DNA from: Clostridiales bacterium
GTDB lineage: Bacteria; Bacillota; Clostridia; Saccharofermentanales; Saccharofermentanaceae
Direction of reading: 5' to 3'
Assembly (NCBI GenBank): GCA_017513085.1
Contig: JAFWDK010000033.1
Coordinates: forward strand, 1 to 60,201
Length of the DNA stretch: 60,201 nt
This document shows positions 43,794-52,190 of the stretch, in pieces. A program made the translations under genes and the position numbers. The stretch's first letter is position 1, and every line of letters starts with the position of its first letter. The notes under the pieces were generated by a model, which was not told the origin of the DNA, did no database searches, and was given only the letters and a program-made list of their open reading frames with translations.

Positions 43794-44045
43794 ATGGTAT
43801 TTATCGATATCGGATTCGGAAATATGGTCAACCCGGAGCGACTGGTCTGTGTGGCCGGAGCAGAGTCGGCCCCGATCCGTAGACTGGTGCAGGATGCAAG
43901 AGACCGTGGCGCGCTCGTTGACTGTTCTTCCGGAAAGAAGAGCAAATCGGTACTGGTGATGGACAGTGAGCATGTGATCCTGTCGGCACTTCCTTCCGAG
44001 GAGATCTCCGGACTATTGAAGAATGCGGATGGTGAGAATAAATGA
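43794..44045 (+). CDS. remA: RemA/DUF370 family regulator
   Basis: The 83-residue protein starts FIDIGFGNMVNPERLVCV and contains AESAPIRRLVQDARDRGALVDCSSGKK, matching RemA, which in Bacillus activates matrix and osmoprotection genes by binding DNA as a ring. It overlaps gmk by 4 bases (ATGA). The conserved gene order supports the call. Confidence 0.93.
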   Translation: MVFIDIGFGNMVNPERLVCVAGAESAPIRRLVQDARDRGALVDCSSGKKSKSVLVMDSEHVILSALPSEEISGLLKNADGENK

Positions 44046-44647
44046 GCAAAGGTTTGATCGTTTCGATATCAGGACCCTCGGGAGTAGGAAAAGGAACGGT
44101 GATCGAGCGTCTCCGTGAGATGATCCCCGGATGCAGACACTCGATTTCTGTGACGTCCCGTGCCCCGAGAGGAACCGAGAAAGATGGCGTCGAGTACTAC
44201 TTCCGTTCCAAGGAAGAGTTCGAGGAACTGATTTCAAAAGGCGAGATCATTGAGTATGACCAGTACGTGGGAAACTACTATGGTACGCCGCTGACACCGC
44301 TCCTTCAGATGTCATCGGAAGGAAAGACAGTGCTTCTGGATCTGACCGTGCCGGGGAGTCTGGCTTTGAAAGATAAGTTTGAGGATACGGTTACGATCTT
44401 TCTTCTTCCGCCTTCTATGGAAGAACTCAGAAGCCGGCTTTGCGGGCGCGGAACAGAAAGTGAAGACCTGATCGAGAAGAGAATGGCTCAGGCGAAAAAC
44501 GAGATCGCCAAGGCAGAAAAGTTCGACTATGTGGTGACGAACCGGACAGTTGAGCAGGCAGCGCAAGAGATCGCTGCAATCATGAAAGCGGAGAATTGCC
44601 GCTTTAAAAGAAGTAGTGACGCAGTGGAAACACTGCTTGCACAATAA
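44042..44647 (+). CDS. gmk: Guanylate kinase
   Basis: The 201-residue enzyme phosphorylates GMP to GDP. P-loop GPSGVGKGT (11-19), the GMP-binding SVTSRAPRGTEKDGVEYYF and IIEYDQYVGNYYGTP, and the lid region RLCGRGTESEDLIEKRM are all present. It is translationally coupled to remA. Confidence 0.97.
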   Translation: MSKGLIVSISGPSGVGKGTVIERLREMIPGCRHSISVTSRAPRGTEKDGVEYYFRSKEEFEELISKGEIIEYDQYVGNYYGTPLTPLLQMSSEGKTVLLDLTVPGSLALKDKFEDTVTIFLLPPSMEELRSRLCGRGTESEDLIEKRMAQAKNEIAKAEKFDYVVTNRTVEQAAQEIAAIMKAENCRFKRSSDAVETLLAQ

Positions 44648-44691
44648 TAGAAATAGTAAAATGAGGCAATGAAAAAAGGGAGGAATTGAAA

Positions 44692-45174
44692 ATGTTAGTT
44701 GATCCGTCAGTTGAAGAATTGTTGCCAAAGGCAGAGTGTCGATTCTCACTTTGCATGCTTGTTGCCAAGCGCGCGCGTCAGCTTGTGGATGGAGCACAGC
44801 CGATGGTGGATGATCCGACACCGAGTTATGTTACGCTGGCCTGCAAAGAAATCGCCGCTGATAAAGTGGTAGGCGTAGAAGGAATCCATACTCCGTATGT
44901 TCCGCTTCGTCCGGAGATCGAAGAGGCTCGTCGTCTGGCAAAAGAAGCAGCTGAGAATCAGGCTCGCATGGATGCAGAGCAGGCTATGGAAGCAGCTGGT
45001 GAAGAAGGTGCAGAAATTCCTGCAGAGTCCCAGTCGGAAGAAGTGGTTGAGACATCCAGTGTTGCGGATGGTCTGATCGAAGAACTGAGTGCAGAAGAAT
45101 TTGCTGCAGGCGCTCCTTCCACAGAAGATGATGATGATATTGACGATGACGTCAATGAAGAGGAGGAGTCCTGA
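44692..45174 (+). CDS. rpoZ: RNA polymerase omega subunit with long acidic C-terminal extension
   Basis: The 160-residue product from ATG 44692 (GGGAGG upstream) has the omega core [19 protein letters not shown] and [16 protein letters not shown] within the first 70 residues. The remaining 90 residues are Glu/Ala-rich and end in a run of Asp and Glu ([16 protein letters not shown]), about twice the usual length of the family. Omega aids assembly of the polymerase. Its TGA overlaps the glyS ATG by one base. Confidence 0.92.
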   Translation: MLVDPSVEELLPKAECRFSLCMLVAKRARQLVDGAQPMVDDPTPSYVTLACKEIAADKVVGVEGIHTPYVPLRPEIEEARRLAKEAAENQARMDAEQAMEAAGEEGAEIPAESQSEEVVETSSVADGLIEELSAEEFAAGAPSTEDDDDIDDDVNEEEES

Positions 45175-46604
45175 TGCCTGTACAGAAATCAATGGAAAAA
45201 ATCGTTGCCCTTGCAAAGACAAGAGGCTTCGTCTATCCGGGTTCCGATATCTACGGCGGTCTGGCAAATGCCTGGGACTTCGGTCCTTTGGGCGTACAGC
45301 TTAAGAATAATGTAAAGGCCGCATGGTGGAAGAAATTCGTTCAGGAGAGCCCTTATAACGTAGGCGTGGATTGCGCCATCCTGATGAATCCTCAGGTTTG
45401 GGTCGCATCCGGTCATGTAGGCGGTTTCTCAGATCCGCTTATCGACTGCAAGCAGTGCAAGGCTCGTGCCCGTGCTGATAAACTTGTCGAGGATTTTAAT
45501 TCCGAGAACGGCATCACCGATGTTAATGTCGAAGGGATGAACGACGAACAGCTCGTCGCCTACATCAAAGAAAAGAACATTCCTTGCCCGACATGTGGTG
45601 GCCACAACTTCACAGATGTAAGAAAATTCAACCTGATGTTTAAGACATTCATGGGTGTTACCGAAGACGCAAAGAACGAAGTTTATCTCCGTCCGGAGAC
45701 TGCTCAGGGTATTTTCGTAAACTTCCTGAACGTGCAGCGTTCTGCAAGAAAGAAGATCCCGTTCGGTATCTGCCAGATCGGTAAGAGCTTCAGAAACGAG
45801 ATCACACCGGGTAACTTCATCTTCAGAACCCGTGAGTTCGAACAGATGGAACTTGAGTTCTTCTGCGAACCGGGTACGGACCTCGAGTGGTTCAAATACT
45901 GGAAAGAATACTGCTACAACTGGCTGACAGGCCTCGGCCTGAAAGAAGATGAGCTCAGAACGAGAGATCACTCTCCGGAGGAACTTGCTTTCTATTCCAA
46001 TGCAACGACTGACTTTGAGTTCTGGTTCCCCTTCGGCGAAGGCCAGTGGGGTGAACTCTGGGGCGTGGCGGACCGTACCGATTACGACCTCAAGCAGCAT
46101 ATGCAATTCAGTAAACAGGATCTGTCTTACTTTGATCCGGCCAAGAATGAGAAATATGTACCGTATGTTATCGAACCGTCTCTCGGCGCTGACCGTGTGA
46201 CGCTGGCTTTCCTGTGCTCTGCATACGACGAAGAAAAGATCGTCGACGGCGACAAGGAAGATGTTCGTACCGTGATGCATTTCCATCCGTTCCTGGCTCC
46301 GATCAAGATCGGTGTGCTTCCGCTTTCTGCGAAGCTTTCCGAAAAGGCTGAACCGATCTTTACTGAGCTTTCAAAGAAGTATATGTGCGAATTCGATGAC
46401 AGACAGTCCATCGGTAAGCGTTATCGTCGTCAGGATGAGATCGGTACCCCGTACTGCATCGTGTATGACTTCGATTCCGAGAACGATAACTGTGTCACGA
46501 TCCGTGAGCGCGATTCCATGAAGAATGTCGAGTACGAGCCGGGCAACATCCGTTTCCCGATCGACAAACTCGGTGAGTTCTTCGAAGGCAAGTTCGATTT
46601 CTGA
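45174..46604 (+). CDS. glyS: Glycyl-tRNA synthetase, single-chain class II
   Basis: The 476-residue enzyme is the alpha2 (eukaryote/archaea/Gram-positive) type rather than the two-subunit form. It opens with [20 protein letters not shown] and [20 protein letters not shown]; class II motif 2 is [20 protein letters not shown], and motif 3 is [20 protein letters not shown]. The anticodon-binding domain occupies the last 110 residues. It has three or four cysteines in zinc-ribbon-like positions (CKQC and CPTC). Translation is coupled to rpoZ. Confidence 0.97.
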   Translation: MPVQKSMEKIVALAKTRGFVYPGSDIYGGLANAWDFGPLGVQLKNNVKAAWWKKFVQESPYNVGVDCAILMNPQVWVASGHVGGFSDPLIDCKQCKARARADKLVEDFNSENGITDVNVEGMNDEQLVAYIKEKNIPCPTCGGHNFTDVRKFNLMFKTFMGVTEDAKNEVYLRPETAQGIFVNFLNVQRSARKKIPFGICQIGKSFRNEITPGNFIFRTREFEQMELEFFCEPGTDLEWFKYWKEYCYNWLTGLGLKEDELRTRDHSPEELAFYSNATTDFEFWFPFGEGQWGELWGVADRTDYDLKQHMQFSKQDLSYFDPAKNEKYVPYVIEPSLGADRVTLAFLCSAYDEEKIVDGDKEDVRTVMHFHPFLAPIKIGVLPLSAKLSEKAEPIFTELSKKYMCEFDDRQSIGKRYRRQDEIGTPYCIVYDFDSENDNCVTIRERDSMKNVEYEPGNIRFPIDKLGEFFEGKFDF

Positions 46605-46731
46605 TCGGACAGGACGGCCGCATCAGCGGACCGAAAAAAGGTTTTTAAGTGCTTTTCAATCGGAACAAGGGCGAAAAGGACTTTGAAATAAAGTAACTAG
46701 AAGCAAAAAATTATGAAAGGCGGGCTAAACA

Positions 46732-49350
46732 ATGACTAAATATGTTTACTTGTTTTCTGAGGGCAACGGTAACATGCGTGAGCTCCTCGGCGGTAAGGGT
46801 GCAAACCTTGCAGAGATGACAAATCTCGGACTTCCTGTTCCACAGGGATTTACGATCACAACAGAGGCTTGTACGAAATACTACGAAGATGGTCGTCAGA
46901 TCAACGATGAGATCTTCGGTCAGATCCTGGAATATGTTGGAAAGATGGAGGAGATCACCGGTAAAAAATTCGGTGACCTTGAGAACCCGCTCCTCGTTTC
47001 TGTACGTTCCGGTGCGAGAGCTTCCATGCCGGGTATGATGGATACGATCCTCAATCTTGGTCTTAACGAGGAAGTTGTTAATGTAATCGCTGAAAAGTCC
47101 AACAACCCGCGCTGGGCTTGGGACTGCTACAGAAGATTTATCCAGATGTATTCCGACGTAGTTATGGAAGTCGGTAAGAAGTACTTCGAGGAACTCATCG
47201 ATAAGATGAAGGCGGAGAAGGGTGTTACACAGGACGTTGAGCTTGGCGCTGATGATCTCAAAGAACTGGCAAATCAGTTCAAGGCTGAGTATAAGGCGAA
47301 GATCGGTTCTGACTTCCCGACAGATCCGAAGGAACAGCTCATGGGTGCGATCAAGGCTGTATTCCGTTCCTGGGACAACCCGCGTGCCAATGTTTACCGT
47401 CGTGATAACGATATCCCGTATTCCTGGGGTACAGCTGTTAACGTACAGTCCATGGCTTTCGGTAACATGGGTGACGATTGCGGTACCGGTGTTGCTTTCA
47501 CACGTGACCCGGCAACAGGTAACAAGGGCCTCTTCGGTGAGTTCCTGACCAATGCTCAGGGCGAGGACGTTGTTGCAGGCGTTCGTACTCCGATGAAGAT
47601 CGCTGAGATGCAGGAGAAATTCCCGGAAGCTTTCAAACAGTTCACGGATGTATGCTCCATTCTCGAAAAGCACTACAGAGATATGCAGGATATGGAGTTC
47701 ACAGTTGAACACGGTAAGCTCTATATGCTCCAGACAAGAAACGGTAAGAGAACCGCTCAGGCAGCTCTCAAGATTGCTTGTGACCTCGTGGATGAGGGTA
47801 TGAGAACAGAGGAAGAGGCAGTTGCCATGATCGATCCTCGTAACCTCGATACACTTCTCCATCCTCAGTTCGATGCAAAAGCACTGAAGGATGCGAAGCC
47901 GATCGCTCAGGCTCTGGGTGCTTCTCCGGGTGCTGCTTGCGGCCAGATCGTGTTTACTGCTGAAGATGCAAAGGCTTGGAAGGCAGAAGGAAAGAAAGTC
48001 GTTCTCGTACGTCTCGAGACTTCTCCGGAAGATATCGAAGGCATGAAGGCTTCCCAGGGTATCCTCACAGTTCGTGGTGGTATGACTTCTCACGCTGCCG
48101 TTGTTGCACGTGGTATGGGTACCTGCTGTGTATCCGGTTGCTCTGATATCAACATGGACGAAGCAAATAAGAAGTTCACACTGGCCGGTAAGGAATATAA
48201 AGAGGGAGATGAGATCTCCATCGATGGTAAGATCTATGACGGCATCATCCCGACAGTAGATGCTACTATCGCAGGTGAGTTCGGCCGCATCATGGCTTGG
48301 GCAGATAAGTTCCGTCGCCTGAAGGTTAGAACAAATGCGGATACTCCGAAGGATGCGAAGAAGGCTCGTGAGCTCGGTGCTGAAGGTATCGGCCTCTGCC
48401 GTACAGAGCACATGTTCTTCGGTGACGGAAGAATCGATGCTTTCCGTGAGATGATCTGCTCCGAGACAGTAGAAGAGAGAGAAGAAGCTCTCGAGAAGAT
48501 CCTGCCGATGCAGCAGTCTGACTTCGAAGCTCTCTATGAGGCTCTCGAGGGTTATCCGGTAACCATCCGTTTCCTGGATCCGCCGCTCCATGAGTTCGTA
48601 CCGACCGAAGAAGCTGACATCAAGAAGCTCGCTGATAAGAAGGGCAAGTCTGTTGAAGCCATCAAGGCTATGATCGATTCTCTCCACGAGTTCAACCCGA
48701 TGATGGGTCACCGTGGATGCCGTCTGGCAGTTACTTATCCGGAAATCGCAAAGATGCAGACCAAGGCTGTTATCCGCGCGGCTCTGAATGTTAAGAAGAA
48801 TCATCCGGATTGGAAGATCGAGCCGGAGATCATGATCCCGCTCATCGGCGATATCAAGGAGCTCAAGGTTGTTAAGAGTATCGTTGTTGAGACAGCGGAT
48901 GCTGAGATCGCTGCTTCCGGTTCTGACCTCAAGTACGAAGTTGGTACCATGATCGAGATCCCGCGTGCTGCTCTTACAGCTGATGAGATCGCTAAGGAAG
49001 CCGCTTTCTTCTGCTTCGGTACAAACGACCTGACACAGATGACATTCGGTTTCTCCCGTGATGACTCCGGTAAGTTCCTCGAGGCTTACTACGAGTCCAA
49101 GATCTTCGAGTCTGACCCGTTTGCCCGTCTCGACCAGAACGGCGTAGGTAAGCTCATGAAGATGGCGATCGACCTCGGTAAGCCGGTCAACCCGAACCTG
49201 CACATCGGTATCTGCGGTGAGCACGGCGGTGACCCGACGTCCGTAGAGTTCTGCCACAAGATCGGCCTGGATTATGTATCCTGCTCGCCGTTCCGTGTAC
49301 CGATCGCTCGTCTTGCTGCTGCTCAGGCTGCAATCAACGACAAGGGTTGA
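46732..49350 (+). CDS. ppdK: Pyruvate, phosphate dikinase
   Basis: The 872-residue enzyme interconverts pyruvate, ATP and Pi with PEP, AMP and PPi, often in the glycolytic direction in anaerobes. N-terminal ATP-grasp domain (GGKGANLAEMTNLGLPVPQGF, VSVRSGARASMPGMMDT), central phosphohistidine domain GGMTSHAAVVARGMG with the catalytic His, and C-terminal PEP barrel (GIGLCRTEHMFF, CFGTNDLTQMTFGF, GICGEHGGDP with the catalytic Cys) are complete. Codon use is strongly biased, as expected for an abundant protein. It has its own 127-base upstream region. Confidence 0.98.
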   Translation: MTKYVYLFSEGNGNMRELLGGKGANLAEMTNLGLPVPQGFTITTEACTKYYEDGRQINDEIFGQILEYVGKMEEITGKKFGDLENPLLVSVRSGARASMPGMMDTILNLGLNEEVVNVIAEKSNNPRWAWDCYRRFIQMYSDVVMEVGKKYFEELIDKMKAEKGVTQDVELGADDLKELANQFKAEYKAKIGSDFPTDPKEQLMGAIKAVFRSWDNPRANVYRRDNDIPYSWGTAVNVQSMAFGNMGDDCGTGVAFTRDPATGNKGLFGEFLTNAQGEDVVAGVRTPMKIAEMQEKFPEAFKQFTDVCSILEKHYRDMQDMEFTVEHGKLYMLQTRNGKRTAQAALKIACDLVDEGMRTEEEAVAMIDPRNLDTLLHPQFDAKALKDAKPIAQALGASPGAACGQIVFTAEDAKAWKAEGKKVVLVRLETSPEDIEGMKASQGILTVRGGMTSHAAVVARGMGTCCVSGCSDINMDEANKKFTLAGKEYKEGDEISIDGKIYDGIIPTVDATIAGEFGRIMAWADKFRRLKVRTNADTPKDAKKARELGAEGIGLCRTEHMFFGDGRIDAFREMICSETVEEREEALEKILPMQQSDFEALYEALEGYPVTIRFLDPPLHEFVPTEEADIKKLADKKGKSVEAIKAMIDSLHEFNPMMGHRGCRLAVTYPEIAKMQTKAVIRAALNVKKNHPDWKIEPEIMIPLIGDIKELKVVKSIVVETADAEIAASGSDLKYEVGTMIEIPRAALTADEIAKEAAFFCFGTNDLTQMTFGFSRDDSGKFLEAYYESKIFESDPFARLDQNGVGKLMKMAIDLGKPVNPNLHIGICGEHGGDPTSVEFCHKIGLDYVSCSPFRVPIARLAAAQAAINDKG

Positions 49351-49373
49351 TAGAACGTAAAACATTCTACTTG

Positions 49374-49481
49374 ATGACCATAATGGTCACCAAGCAAGAT
49401 ATCAAACAATACTTTGCCAAGAACCCCAAATACAAGAAAGTCAACGGGTTCAAGGATATGAAGGTAGAGATTTACATTTAA
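49374..49481 (+). CDS. Possible 35-residue small protein or gene remnant after ppdK
   Basis: A short frame runs from ATG 49374 to TAA 49481 and encodes a Lys-rich peptide (MVTKQDIKQYFAKNPKYKK and then FKDMKVEIYI). A second ATG lies at 49383. There is no good ribosome site. The balanced composition and its ending right at a terminator suggest it could be the tail of a decayed gene, or a real small protein; no homologue is recognised. Confidence 0.3.
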   Translation: MTIMVTKQDIKQYFAKNPKYKKVNGFKDMKVEIYI

Positions 49482-49520
49482 GAACAGCTGGGGCAGCATT
49501 GCTCCGGCTGTTCTTTTATT
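49481..49520 (+). terminator. Terminator downstream of ppdK
   Basis: AGAACAGC pairs with GCTGTTCT, with an inner GGGGC/GCTCC stretch, followed by TTTATT. It marks the boundary between core genes and the AT-rich island. Confidence 0.88.
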
Positions 49521-49667
49521 GCTCCGCTTGCAGTCCTTTTTGTTTGACAGTAGAATAGAAAGAAAACTGTGTTTTTTTGATTATGAGTTAAAAAGCAAGT
49601 GTTAATAAAGCATTTGCATGATGGACACTAGAATGGTACGATGAATATACCTTTTGGAGAAAAGATT

Positions 49668-50087
49668 ATGATTGGTGACCAGATTAAAAAACTACGTAAG
49701 AGCAAAAAAATATCTCAAGATGATTTATCTGAAATGTTAGGGATTTCCAGATCAACACTTAGCAAAATAGAGAATAATCGTCAAACTGTTGATAGGGAGA
49801 CAATAAAGAATATTTCCCGGGTGCTGGATGTAGATTATCGAGTTTTAGTTGCAGGAGATCTTTTGGAGAACGAAGTTCTTCTTAGTGGATCGGCTGAGCA
49901 AATTATTAAATCTGCAGACAGTATTATGTCAGAAACTCTTAGACTTAGAAATATCCAGACCAATTATGATGTTTCGAAAAGAAGACGAGAAATGAAAAGA
50001 GTTAAGATAATCTTAATATCGATTTGTTCTTTGTTTTTTACTATCGAATTAATAATACTCTTGTTATTGGATATTCACAATCGTTGA
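49668..50087 (+). CDS. XRE-family regulator with C-terminal membrane anchor (first of pair)
   Basis: The 139-residue protein starts at ATG 49668, 9 bases after GGAG; ATG 49641 is an in-frame alternative without a ribosome site. Residues 1-60 are an HTH_3 domain: IKKLRKSKKISQDDLSEMLGISRSTLSKIENNRQ. A linker of helices follows, then a single membrane segment at the C terminus (IILISICSLFFTIELIILLLL). DNA binding with membrane tethering suggests response to an envelope signal. Base composition is clearly AT-richer than the core genes. Sixteen bases separate it from a second protein of the same design. Confidence 0.85.
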   Translation: MIGDQIKKLRKSKKISQDDLSEMLGISRSTLSKIENNRQTVDRETIKNISRVLDVDYRVLVAGDLLENEVLLSGSAEQIIKSADSIMSETLRLRNIQTNYDVSKRRREMKRVKIILISICSLFFTIELIILLLLDIHNR

Positions 50088-50102
50088 AAAGAAGGCATAA
50101 GT

Positions 50103-50642
50103 ATGGAAAATAACGAAACTGCAATACTTGGAAAGAATATTCGCAATCTTAGGATCTTCAAAGGAATGTCTCAGAAATCACTCGCTGAAGCTACTTTTAC
50201 ATCCAGAAACACAATTTATCTTTGGGAGTCTGGCGAGAAGAAGCCCAGCAAAAGTGAATTGAGAAGAATAGCGGAACTTTTCGATGTTAGCGTGGAAAGT
50301 TTAGTCAATGAACCTGATTTGAAATTAGTTGGGGAAGCAAAATTATTGCCATCCATTGATAAGATTAGTCGGTCTGCTTCCGTATTGGATGAAGCACAAA
50401 AGGAGATTACGGAAGCGGTGGATGCGTTGATTGTACAAATGGATAACCAAATAATACGTGAACAACAAAAAAAGAAAGACATAAAAGAAATCGTTATCAT
50501 ACTTATTGTTGCAGTAAGTATTATGATTAGTATGTTTATTCTCTACTGTACCCATGTGAATAAGCCGAAAAACAGTGGATCTCTTCAAGCGGGAACGATC
50601 AATATCGAAGAGTTAAATAATCTTGACACGGGGGGGCGGTGA
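50103..50642 (+). CDS. XRE-family regulator with C-terminal membrane segment (second of pair)
   Basis: The 179-residue protein has HTH_3 at 9-65 (NIRNLRIFKGMSQKSLAEATFTSRNTIYLWESGEKKPSKSEL), a helical linker (EAQKEITEAVDALIVQMDNQ), one membrane segment at about 128-148 (IVIILIVAVSIMISMFILYC) and a short 30-residue tail outside. The architecture mirrors the gene just upstream, yet the sequences are only distantly alike, so they may form a heteromeric membrane-bound repressor. It is followed by a strong inverted repeat. Confidence 0.87.
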   Translation: MENNETAILGKNIRNLRIFKGMSQKSLAEATFTSRNTIYLWESGEKKPSKSELRRIAELFDVSVESLVNEPDLKLVGEAKLLPSIDKISRSASVLDEAQKEITEAVDALIVQMDNQIIREQQKKKDIKEIVIILIVAVSIMISMFILYCTHVNKPKNSGSLQAGTINIEELNNLDTGGR

Positions 50643-50673
50643 ATTCTGCACATAACCAGGCTTATTACTGTTT

Positions 50674-50718
50674 AATGCATTTTGTACAGCGGTTTTTTAC
50701 AAAATGCATTCGTCTTTT
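50674..50718 (+). terminator. Perfect 13-bp inverted repeat, probable terminator or operator
   Basis: AATGCATTTTGTA (50674-50686) and TACAAAATGCATT (50698-50710) flank an 11-base loop, then CGTCTTTTTC. The T run supports a terminator for the XRE pair, but a related imperfect repeat at 51421-51459 lacks a T run, so the arms could also be a regulator site ahead of the secreted-protein genes. Confidence 0.6.
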
Positions 50719-50782
50719 TCTATCGAATCGACTAAAATCAGCTTTATCAATTTTATGATGTTCAAGATTTGGAGGGATTCGA

Positions 50783-51400
50783 ATGAGAAAGAAATGCTTG
50801 ACGACAAAATGTTTTTTTTCTTGGATAGTAGCATCAATGTTGACTATTATTGTTCTGTGTGGGCAGTTTAAGGTGGTTTGTGCTACTAATGAGGACTCAG
50901 ACCCATTCAGTTTAATTGACTATGTTAGTACTCATGATATACACTCATTTAGCGAGTTTGATAGTGTTCTTCGACAGTACTGTGGACAGTTTTACGAACC
51001 GTTTATAGTAGAGAATGAGGTAGGTTTTGAGATTGATGTCAACTATGATAACAGATTTGTCATTGTTACTGTTGTCGAGGATCTTGGGCAAACAAGAGGT
51101 GTTAAAACAGGAAAAGCTACTAGAAAGTATTATTCGGATTCTGGGGCAGTAACATTCACCATATATGTTGAAGGTCGCTTTACGTATTCAACAAATGAGA
51201 GTCGCACATTATCTGTAACTGGGGCGTATACTCCATCTGTTCTCTCCTTCTGGACGAGTACACCAACACTTACAAGTGGTAATTTTTCCCCGACACTTGC
51301 TTATGCCAAGATATATGGCACAGCTACATTCCTAACTTTTTCACAATATTATTCTATTACTTTAATGTGTGACAATTATGGAAATTTAAGCGCAAATTAG
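50783..51400 (+). CDS. Secreted protein of unknown function
   Basis: The 205-residue protein has a signal peptide with a long hydrophobic core (IVASMLTIIVLCGQF) and cleavage likely after VCA. The mature part has a conserved-looking block TGKATRKYYSDSGAVTFTIYVEGRFTYSTNES and ends SITLMCDNYGNLSAN. This resembles a recurrent, uncharacterised class of exported Firmicute proteins with KTATKTYxYxNxxG-like and tFtYNG-like blocks; the match is from memory of pattern and not tested. GGAGG lies 8 bases before the ATG. It is flanked by the two inverted repeats. Confidence 0.8.
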   Translation: MRKKCLTTKCFFSWIVASMLTIIVLCGQFKVVCATNEDSDPFSLIDYVSTHDIHSFSEFDSVLRQYCGQFYEPFIVENEVGFEIDVNYDNRFVIVTVVEDLGQTRGVKTGKATRKYYSDSGAVTFTIYVEGRFTYSTNESRTLSVTGAYTPSVLSFWTSTPTLTSGNFSPTLAYAKIYGTATFLTFSQYYSITLMCDNYGNLSAN

Positions 51401-51420
51401 CATTGCTACCAGTTTAACGA

Positions 51421-51459
51421 AAATGCATTTTGTTAAGCGTAATTACACAAATTGCATTC
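51421..51459 (+). repeat. Second, imperfect copy of the inverted repeat
   Basis: AATGCATTTTGT (51422-51433) and ACACAAATTGCATT (51445-51458) resemble the repeat at 50674-50710 (shared arm AATGCATTTTGT), but with one interruption and without a T run. It lies between two genes for exported proteins. Confidence 0.55.
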
Positions 51460-51530
51460 GCATTACCAAAAGTTTCGTGATAGCATCAAAACAGATGGCC
51501 ATCTAAGAATATTTGGATAGAGATGCGGGT

Positions 51531-51605
51531 ATGAAATCTGAAAAGTCGAAGAATTCGATGAAGATGCTTGGTAAGACTGTGGTGCTTCGAGTAGCTGAAC
51601 ATTAA
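51531..51605 (+). CDS. Possible 24-residue peptide
   Basis: A frame from ATG 51531 to TAA 51603-51605 encodes a basic peptide beginning MKSEKSKNSMKMLGK and ending VVLRVAEH. The ribosome site (GCGGG) is weak. It sits in the 292-base gap between two secreted-protein genes, which otherwise shows only a palindrome AGATGGCCATCT (51493-51504) and a GAGTCT/AGACTC hairpin (51650-51667) just before the next ribosome site. It may be a chance frame. Confidence 0.25.
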   Translation: MKSEKSKNSMKMLGKTVVLRVAEH

Positions 51606-51692
51606 GCTAATGTAACGTGTCCATTAGCCTGTACCAACAAAAGATGCCAGAGTCTGTAAAAAGACTCAGAATGTTTTAAGGAGGATGAAAAT

Positions 51693-52172
51693 ATGCGTAA
51701 AAGATTAATAAGTTTGTTCTGCACGGTGGCAGTTCTATTTACAATGTCGCTTCAGGTTTTTGCGGCTACAAGCACTGTAACGAGTGCTATTAATATCTCT
51801 GCTGGAGGCACCGGATATTCAGACACACTGGGGGTTCTATCCACATCACTTACCGTGCCTTATGGATCCAATGGTGAAACGCTTCAGTATGATAAGTATA
51901 ATGTCAAACTAGTAGCATTTCAGTTTAATTCGTTTTCTCCAAATGAAAAGCCGGTGAACAACGTTCGCTTTAATTTCCGCTTGGTTACTAAAACTTCACA
52001 CACAAATGCTGGAACAGTAGTTTACTTATACTCACATAATACATCCGCATCCAACTGGATTTGGTCAGGTTATGGAGTTAGTGGACAGGAGATGGCAATG
52101 AAATCGAATATTACAAACTATTCTTCTAAAGCATGTACGCTTGCGTGTCAGTGGTATCTTTTCATGACATAA
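51693..52172 (+). CDS. Small secreted protein, paralogue of 55695
   Basis: The 159-residue protein has a clear signal peptide (LISLFCTVAVLFTMSLQVFAA). The mature 135 residues are probably all beta: ISAGGTGYSDTLGVL, VRFNFRLVTKTSHTNAGTVV, SASNWIWSGYGVSGQEMAMK and a final CTLACQWYLFMT. The same blocks recur in order in the protein at 55695, so they are paralogues. No known family is recognised. AAGGAGGATG precedes the ATG by 7 bases. It is followed at 18 bases by a lipoprotein gene and is likely cotranscribed with it. Confidence 0.82.
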   Translation: MRKRLISLFCTVAVLFTMSLQVFAATSTVTSAINISAGGTGYSDTLGVLSTSLTVPYGSNGETLQYDKYNVKLVAFQFNSFSPNEKPVNNVRFNFRLVTKTSHTNAGTVVYLYSHNTSASNWIWSGYGVSGQEMAMKSNITNYSSKACTLACQWYLFMT

Positions 52173-52190
52173 TCATTTAGGGTGATAGTT

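Noticed and set aside
46711..49365. An 884-codon open frame opposite ppdK on the minus strand
   Set aside because: It is a mirror of ppdK created by its biased codon use; the plus-strand product is a complete, recognisable enzyme, and the minus frame shows only simple Ser/Leu/Thr-rich composition without motifs.
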